Positions 62,838 to 64,000 of a DNA stretch of 64,000 nt are shown piece after piece. Positions within the stretch are counted from its first letter, which is position 1; each line of letters begins with the position of its first letter. Source of the DNA: Verrucomicrobiaceae bacterium. Its GTDB lineage: Bacteria > Verrucomicrobiota > Verrucomicrobiia > Verrucomicrobiales > Akkermansiaceae. The position numbers were made by a program, and so were the translations under genes. The notes below the pieces were generated by a model. The model was not told the DNA's origin and did not search any database. It worked only from the letters and a program-made list of their open reading frames with translations. The DNA is taken from the NCBI GenBank assembly GCA_027487435.1, contig JAIYDP010000042.1, positions 1-64,000 on the forward strand. Reading direction: 5' to 3'.

Positions 62838-64000
62838 ATGAGAAATGAAATTGTTTTCACTTCTGTTCTTATTGCTTGGTTCCTCAAGTTTCCGTATTGG
62901 CATTCTCCAGTAGAATATGAGTCAAAGACCTCGGAGTCCGTGGAGAAGATCTTCGTCGGAAGAATTCCTTTCAACCGTCAAAATGCGGTTCAAGTCTCTG
63001 TTGCTCCTTTCCACGGGCCCGAATCTGTCGCCGTTAGCCGTGATGGCCTCCACGTGAGTTGGTCGAAATGTCATCATGACGATCACCAGCTTTACACTGG
63101 TGTGGAGGAAGGCTACATACTTCAGTTCAAAGACGATGGAGAATTCGTGAAAAAGTGTTTCGTCGGCGGTTCACAGGAACCACAGTCTTCATTCGGTTGA
63201 TATTCCAGGGCGCCCTCTTGGCCTTGACGTCTTCGATAATGTATTAAATCCTGTTATATCCCGACAGCGAAGGGCAAAGTCGTGTACTGCGACGTGTCGA
63301 GAGGAGTGGCCGAGGTCGACATGTCCACTTGCTCCGTTCGCTTCCTTGCCCTTGAAGCTTTTGACGGCGATAATGCAACCATTCTTCACTACCCCGTATG
63401 CGTGCTGCTCGCCCTGTGACACGCAGAACGATGTCGCGGTCGGGCACAACAAGCGCTTCATCGTCTTCACTGACGCGACTCATTTTTTCACTCCGAGGTC
63501 CTCAATCTTGCCAGCTCACGCTCAAAATTGACAGGAACCCGAACACAGGGCACTACGACCCGTATTTCGCGTCCTTACTTGAAGCTCTTGAGTCAAGACA
63601 GACTGGCAGGGTCATCGTGCTGGACTTGGAGACGCAGCGGTCCTCGGTTGTTGCCAGGGGATTGTTGGGCTGAGTGTGTGGCAATGACTTTTTCAGTTTC
63701 TTTGCAAATGGGATCACGTTGTCGCAAGACGACAGCTTCGCCGTCGTATCTCAAGCCTTTGTACGAGTCCTGCATTTGCAGGCATTAACTTGGCAGGGGC
63801 GGCAGGCCATGAAGGTCTGGCTGACAAAGGAGAAGGTCCATTTCTCTGACGCTGCTCACGCTCAGTGGGGACAAGTCGAACCGTTTGGACCCGTTCTTCC
63901 TGGATACATGGGCACCATTTTGTTGTGTGGCGCTTAAGCAAGCAGACAGCTCTTCAACAGCCGCGGATGGGACCATTTGGATCGGAATACCCACACTGAC
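62838..64000 (+). CDS. APMAP/strictosidine-synthase-like beta-propeller, truncated by window end
   Basis: Starts MRNEIVFTSVLIAWFLKF, a signal anchor. Then PESVAVSRDGLHV, YTGVEEGYILQFKDDGEFV, RPLGLDVFDN, GKVVYCDVSRGVAEVDM, NDVAVGHNKRFIVFTDATH, DLETQRSSVVARGLLFANGI and LSQDDSFAVVSQA follow, split by short introns. 'NDVAV...FTD' and 'FANGITLSxDxxF' are hallmarks of the six-bladed propeller shared by strictosidine synthase, APMAP and paraoxonase-like arylesterases. It is likely a type II ER or plasma-membrane protein with lumenal esterase-type propeller. The 3' end lies outside the window, so stop and full length are unknown. Confidence 0.75.

Overview
The window is nuclear DNA of a compact-genome, probably flagellated, unicellular eukaryote. 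It carries eukaryote-only genes (DNA-PKcs, GCN1, TAF11, NVL, prefoldin 4, TBC-TLDc), a cilium-associated TSNAXIP1-like protein, and spliceosomal introns in most genes. TAA, TAG and TGA are all used as stops, so the code looks standard. I cannot name the lineage. No prokaryotic operons, rRNA, tRNA, CRISPR arrays or transposons were seen.

The dominant feature is intron size. Where a protein family fixes the reading frame, introns resolve to about 22-67 nt and mostly 31-36 nt. They have GT-AG ends (one GC-AG) and a branch-like CTGAC/TTGAC/CTAAT/CTAAC a few bases before the AG. Many genes therefore look like chains of short ORFs in changing frames. A tract that seems frameshifted is usually one gene with tiny introns.

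Layout. 0-0.66 kb: homopolymer-rich, no supported gene. 0.8-4.8 kb (minus): Cys-rich single-pass membrane protein, GT2-like glycosyltransferase, and an XRN-fold protein that has lost most catalytic acids. 5.3-9.0 kb (plus): coiled-coil protein, METTL2/6/8 tRNA m3C methyltransferase, PHD-finger protein. 9.0-10.4 kb: secreted Mn-type SOD head-to-head with peroxiredoxin-5. 10.5-16.3 kb: IQ/double-cNMP-binding protein, membrane-anchored aspartic protease, secreted LysM protein. 16.5-21.8 kb: multi-EF-hand protein, a secretory membrane protein, AT-hook-TAF11, MFS transporter. 21.8-34.3 kb: a full DNA-PKcs homologue. 34.5-35.7 kb: PTAR1. 36.0-44.4 kb: GCN1. 44.4-46.7 kb: prefoldin 4 and an Rh-type ammonia channel. 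46.9-51.7 kb: a large unassigned HEAT-type protein. 51.7-54.4 kb: NVL AAA ATPase. 54.5-58.9 kb: STI1-like protein, TSNAXIP1-like protein, 7TM protein. 59.0-64.0 kb: TBC-TLDc protein, ankyrin protein, GPN2 GTPase, and the 5' part of an APMAP/strictosidine-synthase-like gene cut by the window end.

Genes are tightly packed, often 40-280 bp apart, with many divergent pairs that must share promoters (DNA-PKcs/MFS starts are 47 bp apart). Neighbours are functionally mixed; the clearest functional pair is SOD/peroxiredoxin. Most exon boundaries given are my own reading of the sequence and have not been checked against RNA.
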